DNA from: an uncultured Bacilli bacterium | GTDB taxonomy: Bacteria > Bacillota_I > Bacilli_A > RF39 > UBA660 | Assembly: GCA_934131695.1 (NCBI GenBank) | Contig: CAKOZV010000001.1 | Span: 62,001-126,000, forward strand | Direction of reading: 5' to 3' | Length of the DNA stretch: 64,000 nucleotides | Shown here: positions 34,411 to 42,212 of the stretch, in pieces | Position numbering within the stretch: the stretch's first letter is position 1 | How the letters are laid out: every line of letters starts with the position of its first letter | Position numbers and translations under genes: made by a program | Notes under the pieces: generated by a model | The model's input: only the letters and a program-made list of their open reading frames with translations | Told to the model about the DNA's origin: nothing | Database searches by the model: none

Positions 34411-35241
34411 ATGGCATTACCAAAGTATAAATATTCTAAAGTCATAGAGTACTGGAAAAGTAAAGAAATAAATACGGTAGAAAAGGCTAATAATATTTTG
34501 GATAACTTTAGTATTTTGTTTGCTTACAATTCTGGAACTATTGAAAATAAAGAAATTACTTATCATGATACTAGAGAAATATTTGTAAATGGAAAGGTAA
34601 TAAACTTTACTGGAAATTTAAGAACATTATATGAAATTGAAAATCAAAAAAAAAGTTATTATTATGTCATACCTAAAATAATTGATAAAGTACCTTTAAA
34701 TGAAGAACTTATAAAAAAAATCCATAAGACACTAACAAAAGGTACTTATGATGAGAGAAGATATGAAATTAATAAAGAACGAGCAGGAGAATACAAAAAA
34801 CACGATTATGTAACAGGTAAAAATGAAGTTGGGACTAATCCAGAAAATGTTCAAAAAGAAGTTTTAGAATTATTAGAAGAAATAAACCATGTTTCTAATC
34901 CAACTGATGAAGAAGTTATCAAAATAGCTGCTTATACACATAATGTTATTGAACAAATTCATCCGTTTGCAGATGGGAACGGTAGACTTGGAAGAACTCT
35001 AGCTAATTATATTTTAATGTTTTATAACTTGCCACCTATCATAATATATGATGAAGATAAAAACTATTATTATGCCGCTTTAGAAAAGTTTGATGAAAAA
35101 GATGACTTATCATCAATGGTAGAATTCTTTAAATATGAAATGGAAAAGACTTGGGAAAAGGCACTTGATAGAGAATATAGTGTTTCAAAGTTACCAAACA
35201 AACTCTCTGAATATATTAATAATGATAATAATATAGGATAG
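34411..35241 (+). CDS. Fic family protein with N-terminal inhibitory motif
   Basis: Protein of 276 residues that transfers AMP (or another nucleotide) to target proteins. The FIC core motif HPFADGNGRLGR lies at 184-195 and is complete: catalytic His, acidic residue and the GNGR anion hole. The inhibitory helix motif (S/T)xxxE(G/N) reads SGTIEN at 41-46, so it is a class II, self-inhibited Fic. No separate antitoxin is needed or seen. It has its own extended -10 (TGATATAAT, 34369-34377) and AAGGAG. Confidence 0.92.
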   Translation: MALPKYKYSKVIEYWKSKEINTVEKANNILDNFSILFAYNSGTIENKEITYHDTREIFVNGKVINFTGNLRTLYEIENQKKSYYYVIPKIIDKVPLNEELIKKIHKTLTKGTYDERRYEINKERAGEYKKHDYVTGKNEVGTNPENVQKEVLELLEEINHVSNPTDEEVIKIAAYTHNVIEQIHPFADGNGRLGRTLANYILMFYNLPPIIIYDEDKNYYYAALEKFDEKDDLSSMVEFFKYEMEKTWEKALDREYSVSKLPNKLSEYINNDNNIG

Positions 35242-35258
35242 AAATATCCTTTTCTTTT
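35235..35258 (+). terminator. Terminator after fic
   Basis: AGGATA GAAA TATCCT with a T-rich tail, overlapping the stop codon. It is almost a copy of the terminator at 34317. Confidence 0.7.
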
Positions 35259-35274
35259 TGCAAATAATTCATTG

Positions 35275-35319
35275 ATTTTCACCAGAAATTACTACATAAT
35301 GGTAAAAAGTGGTGAAAAT
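35275..35319. repeat. Inverted repeat between fic and the SDR gene
   Basis: Perfect 10-bp inverted repeat ATTTTCACCA / TGGTGAAAAT with an inner TTAC / GTAA pair. No T-tract follows. It may be a protein-binding site or RNA hairpin; otherwise 35259-35426 shows only AT-rich leader. Confidence 0.5.
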
Positions 35320-35426
35320 AGTTGAAATCTAAGTTAGCTAAAAAAATAAATTTAATAAATTTTAGTCTAATTTAAGACATTTTATTAGAAATTTGATAAA
35401 ATGATAATATGAGGGGAGACCATGAT

Positions 35427-36179
35427 ATGAAAGCGATGATTACAGGGGCATCGAGTGGAATTGGAAGAGATATGGCTAAAATACTTAGTGATAAATCTTA
35501 CGATTTAATATTGGTTGCCAGAAATAAAGAAGCTTTAGAGACTCTAAAGAAAGAGTTAAAGACTAAAGTAGAAATATTTGTTGTAGATCTTAGTGATACT
35601 TCTAAAGTAAAAGAACTTTATGAAAAAACTAAGAATGAAAAAATTGATTTACTAATAAATAATGCAGGATATGGAATATTTGGTTCTTTTGATGAAACTA
35701 ATCTAGATGATGAGTTAAATATGATAGATGTAAATGTTAAAGCTGTACACATACTAACTAAACTTTATCTAAAAAATATGAAAAAAAGAAATAGTGGTAC
35801 TATCTTAAATGTTGCTAGTAGTGCCGCCTTTTTCCCAGGACCATTACTATCTAGTTATTATGCTAGTAAAAGTTATGTCTACAAGCTAAGTCTTGCCATT
35901 AATGAAGAATTAAAGAGATGTAAGAGTAATGTTAAAATATTAGTCTTATGTCCAGGACCAGTAGCTACTAATTTTAATAATCGAGCAGGAGTTACTTTTT
36001 CTGTTAAACCACTAACTAGTTATTATGTAGCAGACTATGCCTTAAAGAAATGTTTAAAAGGAAAGACCATTATTATTCCTTCGCTAACTATGAAATTAGG
36101 AAAGTTTTTCTCTCACTTTGTAAGTGATAAATTTATTGCTAAAATAACTTATAATATTCAAAAGAAGAAGGAAAAGTAA
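35427..36179 (+). CDS. Short-chain dehydrogenase/reductase
   Basis: Classical NAD(P)-dependent SDR of 250 residues. Cofactor motif TGASSGIG near the N-terminus, structural NNAG, catalytic serine segment NVASSAAF and active-site YASKS (YxxxK). The start at 35427 has AGGGGAG 8 bases before it; an ATG at 35409 lies inside the leader. The substrate is unknown; DltE/YqjQ-like enzymes are the nearest type. Its stop overlaps the start of the next gene (TAATG), making it first in an operon with two ATPase-like genes and truA. Confidence 0.9.
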   Translation: MKAMITGASSGIGRDMAKILSDKSYDLILVARNKEALETLKKELKTKVEIFVVDLSDTSKVKELYEKTKNEKIDLLINNAGYGIFGSFDETNLDDELNMIDVNVKAVHILTKLYLKNMKKRNSGTILNVASSAAFFPGPLLSSYYASKSYVYKLSLAINEELKRCKSNVKILVLCPGPVATNFNNRAGVTFSVKPLTSYYVADYALKKCLKGKTIIIPSLTMKLGKFFSHFVSDKFIAKITYNIQKKKEK

Positions 36180-36964
36180 TGGCCCTATTAGCCGTAGAAA
36201 ATCTTGATATTATTCCATTTAAAGGAATGAATAAAACCTTTAGAAATGGTACTATTTCCTTTGTAGCAGGTGCTAATAATTCTTATAAGACACTTTTAAT
36301 TAAAGTGTTATCAGGTATAGTTAAGACAGAAGAAAAAATAAGAGTCAATAGAACATTTGTAGAACAAATTACTACTAAGCAGTATCCTTACCAAATTCAA
36401 GTAATCTTTGAAGATGAGAACTTTAAAACAACAACAGTAAAAGAAGAAATTATTTTAACACTTATCAAAACTAATATCCCCGATGAAGAGTTTACTAAAA
36501 CTAAAAGAAAAATATTATCATTATTTCAACTTACTAAAGAAGAAAATAAGAATATAGAAGATTTAGATAAGTTTAGTAAAATAAAATTGAATTTAGCTTG
36601 TGCTTTTATTTATAGTCCAGAAGTAATGTTAATTGATGATATCTTTAAATACTTAAATGAAGAACAATTGAAATTTATTACAAAGGTATTTAAACAATAT
36701 AAAGATAAAATAAAATTTATCTGTATGACCAATAATCTTGATGTTCCTCTTTACTTTGAAGAAGTTGACCTATCTATTTTAGATAAAGGTAGAATTGTTA
36801 AAGAAGGAGATATCTTATCAGTGCTTGATGATGACAGTATGCTAAATAAATTAGGATTTAGACTACCATTTATGATTGATTTATCTTTAAAACTAAAGTA
36901 TTATAATTTAGTCGATAAAATTATTTTAGATCAAAAAGAAATGGTGGAGATGTTATGGAAATAA
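36179..36964 (+). CDS. Degenerate EcfA1-type ABC ATPase (pseudo-ATPase)
   Basis: Protein of 261 residues with the length and layout of an ECF-transporter ATPase. The C-terminal tail resembles EcfA (LGFRLPFMIDLSLKLKY, EMVEMLWK). All nucleotide-handling motifs are altered. The Walker A region reads GANNSYKT, with Tyr for the Gly before Lys. The signature LSGGQ region reads LDKFSKIKL. Walker B reads VMLIDDIF, with Asp for the catalytic Glu. The switch His reads Asn (MTNNLD). The reading frame is intact, so it is probably maintained without normal ATP hydrolysis. It overlaps its neighbours on both sides and sits in the classic ecfA1-ecfA2-ecfT-truA position. Confidence 0.75.
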   Translation: MALLAVENLDIIPFKGMNKTFRNGTISFVAGANNSYKTLLIKVLSGIVKTEEKIRVNRTFVEQITTKQYPYQIQVIFEDENFKTTTVKEEIILTLIKTNIPDEEFTKTKRKILSLFQLTKEENKNIEDLDKFSKIKLNLACAFIYSPEVMLIDDIFKYLNEEQLKFITKVFKQYKDKIKFICMTNNLDVPLYFEEVDLSILDKGRIVKEGDILSVLDDDSMLNKLGFRLPFMIDLSLKLKYYNLVDKIILDQKEMVEMLWK

Positions 36965-37752
36965 AACTTACTCATGTAAAGACAACTAACTTAACTGATA
37001 TATCTATTACCATACCATCATCTGTTATTACAGGTATAACTGGTGAAAATAGTAAAGAAATACTAGAAGTTATTTCTTTTTCTAACTCCTTTAAAGGTAG
37101 TATCTATTTTGATAAAGAAAGAGTAACTAAAAAGAAACAGAATGAGTATAAGGGTAAGACTTATTATGTTCCTTTAGAATTTGAACTAGACTATCCTTTA
37201 TATACAGTAGAAGAATATCTAAGATATTTTATTTTAACTAATTTTTTAAAAACAAAAGATATAGATGAAAAGATAGATGGAGCTTTAAAGATAGTAGGCT
37301 TTGATAAAAAAATACTTAAAAGGACAATAACTACACTATCATCAAGTGAAAAGAAATGGTTTCAATTATCTCTTGCTTTCTTAATTAATCCAAGCATCTT
37401 GCTACTAGATAATCCTTTTACTTATTTTGATGAGAAAGAGAAGATAAAACTAATAAGAATCTTAGAAAGACTTAAAGATAAGTTTCATAAAACAATAATT
37501 ATTACTAGTGATGATCAGGATCTTTTATATGAAATAACTAGATATTTAATAGTACTAAAAGATGGGTATTTATATCAAGAAGGACTTACGGAAAGCGTTT
37601 ATTATTATCTGTTTGATGAGAAAGAGTTGGGTATTTCCCTTCCTAAAATAGTTTCTTTTATCAAACTAGTAGAAAGTAGTAAGAAAGTTAAACTAGATCA
37701 TAGAAAAGATATAAAAGATCTAATGAAAGATATTTATAGAGAGGTAAGATAA
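36955..37752 (+). CDS. Degenerate EcfA2-type ABC ATPase (pseudo-ATPase)
   Basis: Protein of 265 residues, partner of the preceding gene (10-base overlap). Walker A is lost (TGENSKEILEV, no GKS/T). The signature is LSSSEKKW instead of LSGGQ. Walker B reads SILLLDNPF, with Asn for the catalytic Glu. The switch His is Ser (ITSDDQD). The C-terminus keeps the EcfA2 pattern (GISLPKIVSFIKL, KDLMKDIYREV). EcfT, the membrane scaffold normally encoded next, is absent; truA follows after 1 base. A structural or regulatory role is likely, inferred from motif loss with frame conservation. Confidence 0.75.
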   Translation: MEIKLTHVKTTNLTDISITIPSSVITGITGENSKEILEVISFSNSFKGSIYFDKERVTKKKQNEYKGKTYYVPLEFELDYPLYTVEEYLRYFILTNFLKTKDIDEKIDGALKIVGFDKKILKRTITTLSSSEKKWFQLSLAFLINPSILLLDNPFTYFDEKEKIKLIRILERLKDKFHKTIIITSDDQDLLYEITRYLIVLKDGYLYQEGLTESVYYYLFDEKELGISLPKIVSFIKLVESSKKVKLDHRKDIKDLMKDIYREVR

Positions 37753-37753
37753 T

Positions 37754-38500
37754 ATGAGATTTTTAATACATTTTTCTTATGATGGTAGTTCTTTTCATGG
37801 CTATCAAACTCAACCTGGATATAGGACTATTCAAGAAGAGTTAGAAAACGCTGCTACTAAAATAAATAATGGTGAAAAGGTAAAAGTAGTAGCAAGTGGA
37901 AGAACTGATAAGAAAGTTCATGCTTATCATCAAGTAGCACACCTAGATATGAATGTTTCTATTAGTCCTAAACAAGTTAAAAGAGCAATGAATAGATATT
38001 TACCTAGTGATATTCATGTTTTTGAAACAGAGGAAGTAAGTAGTGATTTTCATGCTAGGTATTATGTTATCTCTAAGACTTATGAGTATCACTTAAATAT
38101 GGGAGAGTATAATCCTATTAGAAGAAATTACTGTTATCAACATAATTATAAATTAGATATAGAAGCGATGAAGAAGGCTATTACTTATTTTATTGGTACC
38201 CATGACTTTAGAGCTTTTGTTACAGAAAATAGTATTAAAGATAATTGTGTTAGAACGATAACTAATGCTTCTATAACTTTAGATGATTATTATAAAGATG
38301 AAATAGTATTTACTTTTGAAGGTAATGGATTTTTAAGATATCAAGTTAGAAATATGGTTGGTTTACTAATAAAAGTTGGTACTGGTAAGATAGATTATAA
38401 ACTAGTAAAAGAAGTACTTGATAGTAAAGTAAGGGGAAAATATGGAACAACAGCAAAAGCAGAAGGATTATATCTAAAAAATATTGTGCTAAGAAGTTGA
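37754..38500 (+). CDS. truA: tRNA pseudouridine(38-40) synthase TruA
   Basis: Protein of 248 residues that converts uridines 38-40 of tRNA anticodon arms to pseudouridine. The catalytic Asp is in SGRTDKKVHAYHQ (Asp 52). HFSYDGSSFHGYQ opens the protein and FLRYQVRNMVGLL with GKI lies near the C-terminus. It ends in TGA, which shows that TGA is a stop in this genome. It is the last gene of the SDR / ATPase-like operon. The rplM promoter begins over its stop codon. Confidence 0.96.
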   Translation: MRFLIHFSYDGSSFHGYQTQPGYRTIQEELENAATKINNGEKVKVVASGRTDKKVHAYHQVAHLDMNVSISPKQVKRAMNRYLPSDIHVFETEEVSSDFHARYYVISKTYEYHLNMGEYNPIRRNYCYQHNYKLDIEAMKKAITYFIGTHDFRAFVTENSIKDNCVRTITNASITLDDYYKDEIVFTFEGNGFLRYQVRNMVGLLIKVGTGKIDYKLVKEVLDSKVRGKYGTTAKAEGLYLKNIVLRS

Positions 38501-38524
38501 CAAATCAAAAGATTATGGTATAAT
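38497..38524 (+). promoter_or_regulatory. rplM-rpsI promoter
   Basis: TTGACA (38497-38502), 16 bases ending TGG, TATAAT (38519-38524). The consensus -35 and extended -10 fit a highly expressed ribosomal operon. Confidence 0.8.
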
Positions 38525-38530
38525 TTTAAT

Positions 38531-38596
38531 CGGTACATTTAAATCCCCACATAAATTAAACGGTGGGAACGTTTGATTTAAGTAAAGGAGAAAAAT
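38531..38596 (+). promoter_or_regulatory. L13 ribosomal protein leader
   Basis: Leader RNA with an outer stem AAATC / GATTT (38541-38545, 38575-38579) enclosing CCCAC / GTGGG (38546-38550, 38563-38567). This is the layout and place of the known L13 leader, through which L13 represses its own operon. Confidence 0.7.
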
Positions 38597-39025
38597 ATGA
38601 ATAGTTTTATGCAAAAAAAAGAAACAGTTACAAGAAATTGGTATGTAATCGATGCTGAGGGAAAACCTCTAGGACGTGTTGCTAGTAAAGCTGCAGTTTT
38701 ACTACGTGGTAAACATAAACCTACTTATACACCTCATATTGATTGTGGAGACTATGTAATTATTGTTAATGCTTCTAAAGTATTATTAACTGGTAATAAA
38801 TTAGAAGATAAGAAATATTACAATCACTCTCAATATCCAGGTGGATTAAGAGTTCGTACTGCAAAAGAAATGGTAGAACGTTATCCAGAAGAAATGGTAG
38901 AAAAAGCTGTTAAAGGTATGTTACCTCATAACCGTTTAGGTCGTGCTATGTACAAGAAATTATTTGTATATGCAGGTGAAAATCATCCTCATATGGCTCA
39001 AAAACCAGAAGAAATGGATATTTAA
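38597..39025 (+). CDS. rplM: 50S ribosomal protein L13
   Basis: Ribosomal protein of 142 residues. Signatures are [38 protein letters not shown] split over the N-terminal half, [14 protein letters not shown] and [22 protein letters not shown] precedes the ATG, and the L13 leader lies upstream. It is followed by rpsI after 13 bases, the universal bacterial order. Confidence 0.97.
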   Translation: MNSFMQKKETVTRNWYVIDAEGKPLGRVASKAAVLLRGKHKPTYTPHIDCGDYVIIVNASKVLLTGNKLEDKKYYNHSQYPGGLRVRTAKEMVERYPEEMVEKAVKGMLPHNRLGRAMYKKLFVYAGENHPHMAQKPEEMDI

Positions 39026-39038
39026 GGAGGTTTAAGTT

Positions 39039-39458
39039 ATGGCAAAAGATAAAGTTTATACTGGAACAGGTAGAAGAAAAACATCAGTTGCTCGTGTAAC
39101 TCTTACAAGAGGAACTGGTAAGATTACTATTAATGGTCGTGATGTAAATGAATATTTTCCACATCAAACAATGGTAATGGATTTAACTCAACCATTAGAT
39201 ATTACTGGTACAAGAGATATATTTGATGTAACAGCTAATGTATCAGGTGGAGGATGTTCAGGACAAGCTGGAGCAGTAAGACATGGTATTACTAAAGCAT
39301 TATTAATCTATGATGCAGCAACTCCAGTTGAATCAGAAAATAGTTTCCGTAGAATTCTTAAGAAGGAAGGATTTATTACAAGAGATCCACGTAAGAAGGA
39401 ACGTAAGAAACCAGGACTTAAAAAAGCACGTCGTGCACCACAATTCTCAAAACGTTAA
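39039..39458 (+). CDS. rpsI: 30S ribosomal protein S9
   Basis: Protein of 139 residues, close to the family's 130. Motifs are [22 protein letters not shown] and the basic C-terminal tail [12 protein letters not shown] that reaches the ribosomal P site. AAGGAGG precedes the ATG. Confidence 0.97.
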   Translation: MAKDKVYTGTGRRKTSVARVTLTRGTGKITINGRDVNEYFPHQTMVMDLTQPLDITGTRDIFDVTANVSGGGCSGQAGAVRHGITKALLIYDAATPVESENSFRRILKKEGFITRDPRKKERKKPGLKKARRAPQFSKR

Positions 39459-39469
39459 TTGTTTCTATT

Positions 39470-39502
39470 CCTCGAAAATTTATATTTTCGGGGTTTTGTG
39501 TT
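39470..39502 (+). terminator. Terminator of the rplM-rpsI operon
   Basis: Ten-pair stem CCTCGAAAAT / ATTTTCGGGG (one G-U pair), loop TTAT, then a T-rich tail. Confidence 0.85.
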
Positions 39503-39514
39503 TTTGGAGGTAAA

Positions 39515-40186
39515 ATGAAAAAATTTCTTTCTAATTTTGATTTAAAAATAATTGCTATTATTACTATGACAATTGACCATATTGGGGCTATTATGTATCC
39601 GAATATAGATATTTTTAGAATAATAGGAAGAATAAGTTTTCCAATCTTTGCCTTCTTGTTAGTAGAAGGATTTAAACATACTAGTAATAAACTTAAATAT
39701 TTTTTAAGACTATTCTTATTTGCCATTATTACCCAACCTATTTATGACTATGCATTTAATAATCGTGAATTAAATATTTTATTTACTTTTTCTTTATCAT
39801 TTCTATTATTAAGTAGTATAGAATTTATAAAGAAAATTATAAATAAATATAATAAAGGTATAGAAAATTATCTTTATAAAACAGTATTTTATTCATTAAC
39901 TTATATTTTATTTGTTCTTTTTTCTATAATACTAAATGTTGACTATCAGGCTTTAGGAATAAGTTTAGTCTTTATATTTTATTTAGTACCTAATCTTTAT
40001 TTATCATTTTTACTATATTTGCTAGCAGTTATATTTCTTGCTACTAATGCTATTCAGTTTTATAGTTTACTGTCATTTCTATTTATCTATATGTATAATG
40101 GAGAAAAAGGGAAAAATATTAAATATTTCTTTTATCTATATTATCCACTACATCTTTTGATTTTAAAAATGTTGCAAATTTTGTAG
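39515..40186 (+). CDS. TraX family membrane protein
   Basis: Polytopic protein of 223 residues with about seven helices. TraX signatures are IITMTIDHIGAIMYP, RIIGRISFPIFAFLLVEGF and the ending YFFYLYYPLHLLIL. F-plasmid TraX acetylates pilin; chromosomal relatives are believed to acylate envelope components. TTTGGAGG precedes the ATG, only 12 bases after the ribosomal terminator, so some readthrough expression is possible. Confidence 0.88.
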   Translation: MKKFLSNFDLKIIAIITMTIDHIGAIMYPNIDIFRIIGRISFPIFAFLLVEGFKHTSNKLKYFLRLFLFAIITQPIYDYAFNNRELNILFTFSLSFLLLSSIEFIKKIINKYNKGIENYLYKTVFYSLTYILFVLFSIILNVDYQALGISLVFIFYLVPNLYLSFLLYLLAVIFLATNAIQFYSLLSFLFIYMYNGEKGKNIKYFFYLYYPLHLLILKMLQIL

Positions 40187-40197
40187 CATTTTTTTTA
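40168..40197 (+). terminator. Terminator of the TraX-like gene
   Basis: Stem AATGTTGC / GTAGCATT (two G-U pairs) followed by seven or eight T. Confidence 0.7.
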
Positions 40198-40232
40198 GTT
40201 TTGCATAAATTACTTTAGAGGGAGGAATGTGT

Positions 40233-40571
40233 ATGTTAAAACTAACTATTTTACAACAGATGCTAGTAGTTTCCATTGCCTTAAGTACTATTACTTGTGC
40301 TCTAGTTCAAAAAACAAAAAGATGTTTAAAGTGTTCTTCATGTTTATGTCTTTATAGCTTTGCTGTCAACTTAGTATTAGGTGTTCTTTTCTGTATTACT
40401 TTTACCTCTATTACCTTTCCTGAAAGTTTATGGGTAGGCTTTTTTAGTTTTATTGGAGCTGATACAATCTATAAATCTTTAGAAGGTAAGCTTAAATCAT
40501 ATAGAGATTTAACTAATAGTGAAAGTATTGTGATTAATAAGAAAAATGTTATAGAGAGGAGTAAAAAATAA
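40233..40571 (+). CDS. Holin-like small membrane protein
   Basis: Protein of 112 residues with two or three membrane helices (about 6-24, 38-58, 62-80) and a Lys-rich C-terminus. The segment ESLWVGFFSFIGADTIYKSLEG is the kind seen in phage holins. Its start is set by GAGGGAGG 7 bases before the ATG at 40233. It overlaps the next gene, an M23-type endolysin, by one base. This pairing supports a holin role. Five cysteines lie close together (CLKCSSCLC), which is unusual. Confidence 0.65.
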   Translation: MLKLTILQQMLVVSIALSTITCALVQKTKRCLKCSSCLCLYSFAVNLVLGVLFCITFTSITFPESLWVGFFSFIGADTIYKSLEGKLKSYRDLTNSESIVINKKNVIERSKK

Positions 40572-41227
40572 TGGAAAAACCTCTTTATCCTAGTCCTTAT
40601 ATGCGAATAACTCAAGGTTATGGAGTAGGAACTCATAAGAATAGTTTTGCTATAGATGATGGGGGAAGTGATTCGGGAATAGATTTTATTCTAGCCCCAT
40701 TTACGGGAGTTATTAAAAAGATTTATCCCAATGATGCTAACGAAGTATGGTTAGAGAGTATTGATAAAGTAGAGTATCCTGATGGCACAATTGATTATAT
40801 GACTATGTTATTCGCTCATGATAATGATGTTTCTAATTTGAAAGTTGGGCAAGTAATTCCTAGAGGAACAAGGTTTTATGAAGAAGGAACTAAGGGAAAT
40901 GTAACTGGTAATCATGTGCATATGGAATGTGGAAAAGGAAAGTTTACTGGTAGTGGTTGGCATAAGAATGAAAGTGGTTATTGGTCTATTAATAATCCTA
41001 AGAATCCAGTTGATTGTCTTTGGATAGATGATAGTATAAAAGTATTAAATAGTAATGGTTATAGTTTTAAAAAGATAGAATCTATAAAAGAAGAAACAAA
41101 AAAAGAAGAAGTAACTGATAATCAGAATAATACTTCAACTAGAAAAATAGAATTAGTATTTACTTGTAAGGAAAATGGTTTATATGCGATTGAATTAAAA
41201 GAAAATGAAAAATTATATATTGAATAA
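40571..41227 (+). CDS. M23 family peptidase, endolysin-like
   Basis: Protein of 218 residues with a LytM/M23 zinc peptidase domain at about 8-150. Zinc ligands are likely the His/Asp of THKNSFAIDD and the His of GNHVHME; TKGNVTGNHVHMECG matches the family's usual catalytic end. The C-terminal 70 residues are Glu/Lys-rich with a short β-rich end, maybe wall binding. There is no signal peptide, so release needs the neighbouring holin. The pair looks like a phage lysis cassette without other phage genes. Confidence 0.8.
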   Translation: MEKPLYPSPYMRITQGYGVGTHKNSFAIDDGGSDSGIDFILAPFTGVIKKIYPNDANEVWLESIDKVEYPDGTIDYMTMLFAHDNDVSNLKVGQVIPRGTRFYEEGTKGNVTGNHVHMECGKGKFTGSGWHKNESGYWSINNPKNPVDCLWIDDSIKVLNSNGYSFKKIESIKEETKKEEVTDNQNNTSTRKIELVFTCKENGLYAIELKENEKLYIE

Positions 41228-41231
41228 TCTT

Positions 41232-42029
41232 TCATCCTAGAGTTATATCTAATATCATCATAAGGACAAAACCAAATAATGTAAAGAAGGCCATCAGGTC
41301 TTTTTTTTGATTGGTTTGACTTTCTGGTATCAATTCTTCTACTACAACATAAATCATAGATCCAGCTGCAAAAGCTAATAAGAATGGTAGAATAGTCTTT
41401 ATCTTTAAAACAAGTATAGTACCAATAACTGCTGATATTGGTTCTACTATTCCAGATAGTTGTCCATAAAAGAAAGCTTTTTTTCTACTGTATCCTTCTC
41501 TTCTTAATGGGAGACTAACAGCACTTCCTTCAGGAAAGTTTTGTAAACCTATACCAAGAGCGATAGTAAGAGCAGATAATAGAGTAGTACCTGTTATGTT
41601 ATAGGCTAGACTACCAAAAGCTACTCCGACAGCAAGTCCTTCAGGAATATTATGAATAGTTATAGATGATATTAACATAAAGCATCTTTTTCTACTGCCT
41701 TTGTCACCATCCTTCCTTTTATCAACAAGGTTATAGATTTTATCACCAATAAATAGTAAAGTACCACCTAGTAGGAAACCTATTGATATTATTACTGGTC
41801 CATTCATTTTTAAACTTTTTGTCATTTCTAAGGCAGGCTCAATTAGACTAAAGAAACTGGCTGCTATCATTACTCCTGCAGAAAAGCCAAGCATCGCATC
41901 CATTACTGTTTTATTAACCTTTTTAAAGAAAAAGACAATACTAGCTCCTAGAGCAGTTACACCCCAAGTGAATAAAGTGGCAATTAATGTTTGCCAAACA
42001 GGAGATAAGTTTTTAAATGCTTCAAACAA
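41232..42029 (-). CDS. ZIP family divalent metal transporter
   Basis: Protein of 265 residues with eight helices that imports zinc or related metals. Metal-site helices 4 and 5 carry HNIPEGLAVG and QNFPEGSAVS. A His-poor cytosolic loop (DKRKDGDKGSRKR) separates helices 3 and 4. The start is placed at TTG 42029 because GAGGTG lies 6 bases before it; the frame is open to 42095, but that extension is hydrophilic and lacks a ribosome site. It converges with the endolysin gene. Confidence 0.9.
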   Translation of the reverse strand: MFEAFKNLSPVWQTLIATLFTWGVTALGASIVFFFKKVNKTVMDAMLGFSAGVMIAASFFSLIEPALEMTKSLKMNGPVIISIGFLLGGTLLFIGDKIYNLVDKRKDGDKGSRKRCFMLISSITIHNIPEGLAVGVAFGSLAYNITGTTLLSALTIALGIGLQNFPEGSAVSLPLRREGYSRKKAFFYGQLSGIVEPISAVIGTILVLKIKTILPFLLAFAAGSMIYVVVEELIPESQTNQKKDLMAFFTLFGFVLMMILDITLG

Positions 42030-42158
42030 TTTTTTCACCTCTATTAGTATGTTATGTAATAAATGGTATTTGGAATGGGCATATATATGATGCAAATGTT
42101 AGAAGAGATTATATAAGGTTTGCTTTTTGTCTAAATAGAAAAATAAAATAAAAAAGTA

Positions 42159-42187
42159 TTGACGAACATATGTTTATGAGATATTAT
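42159..42187 (+). promoter_or_regulatory. Promoter with LexA-like (SOS) box
   Basis: TTGACG (42159-42164), exactly 17 bases, TATTAT (42182-42187). CGAACATATGTTTA (42163-42176) overlaps the -35 and matches the Bacillus-type LexA box closely. It shares 19 identical bases with the promoter at 15.07 kb. Confidence 0.75.
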
Positions 42188-42212
42188 ATATACAACTTTG
42201 GAGGTGATGATT

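Noticed and set aside
36179..37752. Simple pseudogene call for the two EcfA-like genes
   Set aside because: Frames are full length, overlap in coupled fashion and show no stops or frameshifts. Motif loss in an intact protein suggests a changed role instead.
37754..38500. Mycoplasma-type genetic code (TGA as Trp)
   Set aside because: TGA ends truA, the VanY-like gene and others at the right length, and the only Trp tRNA has anticodon CCA.
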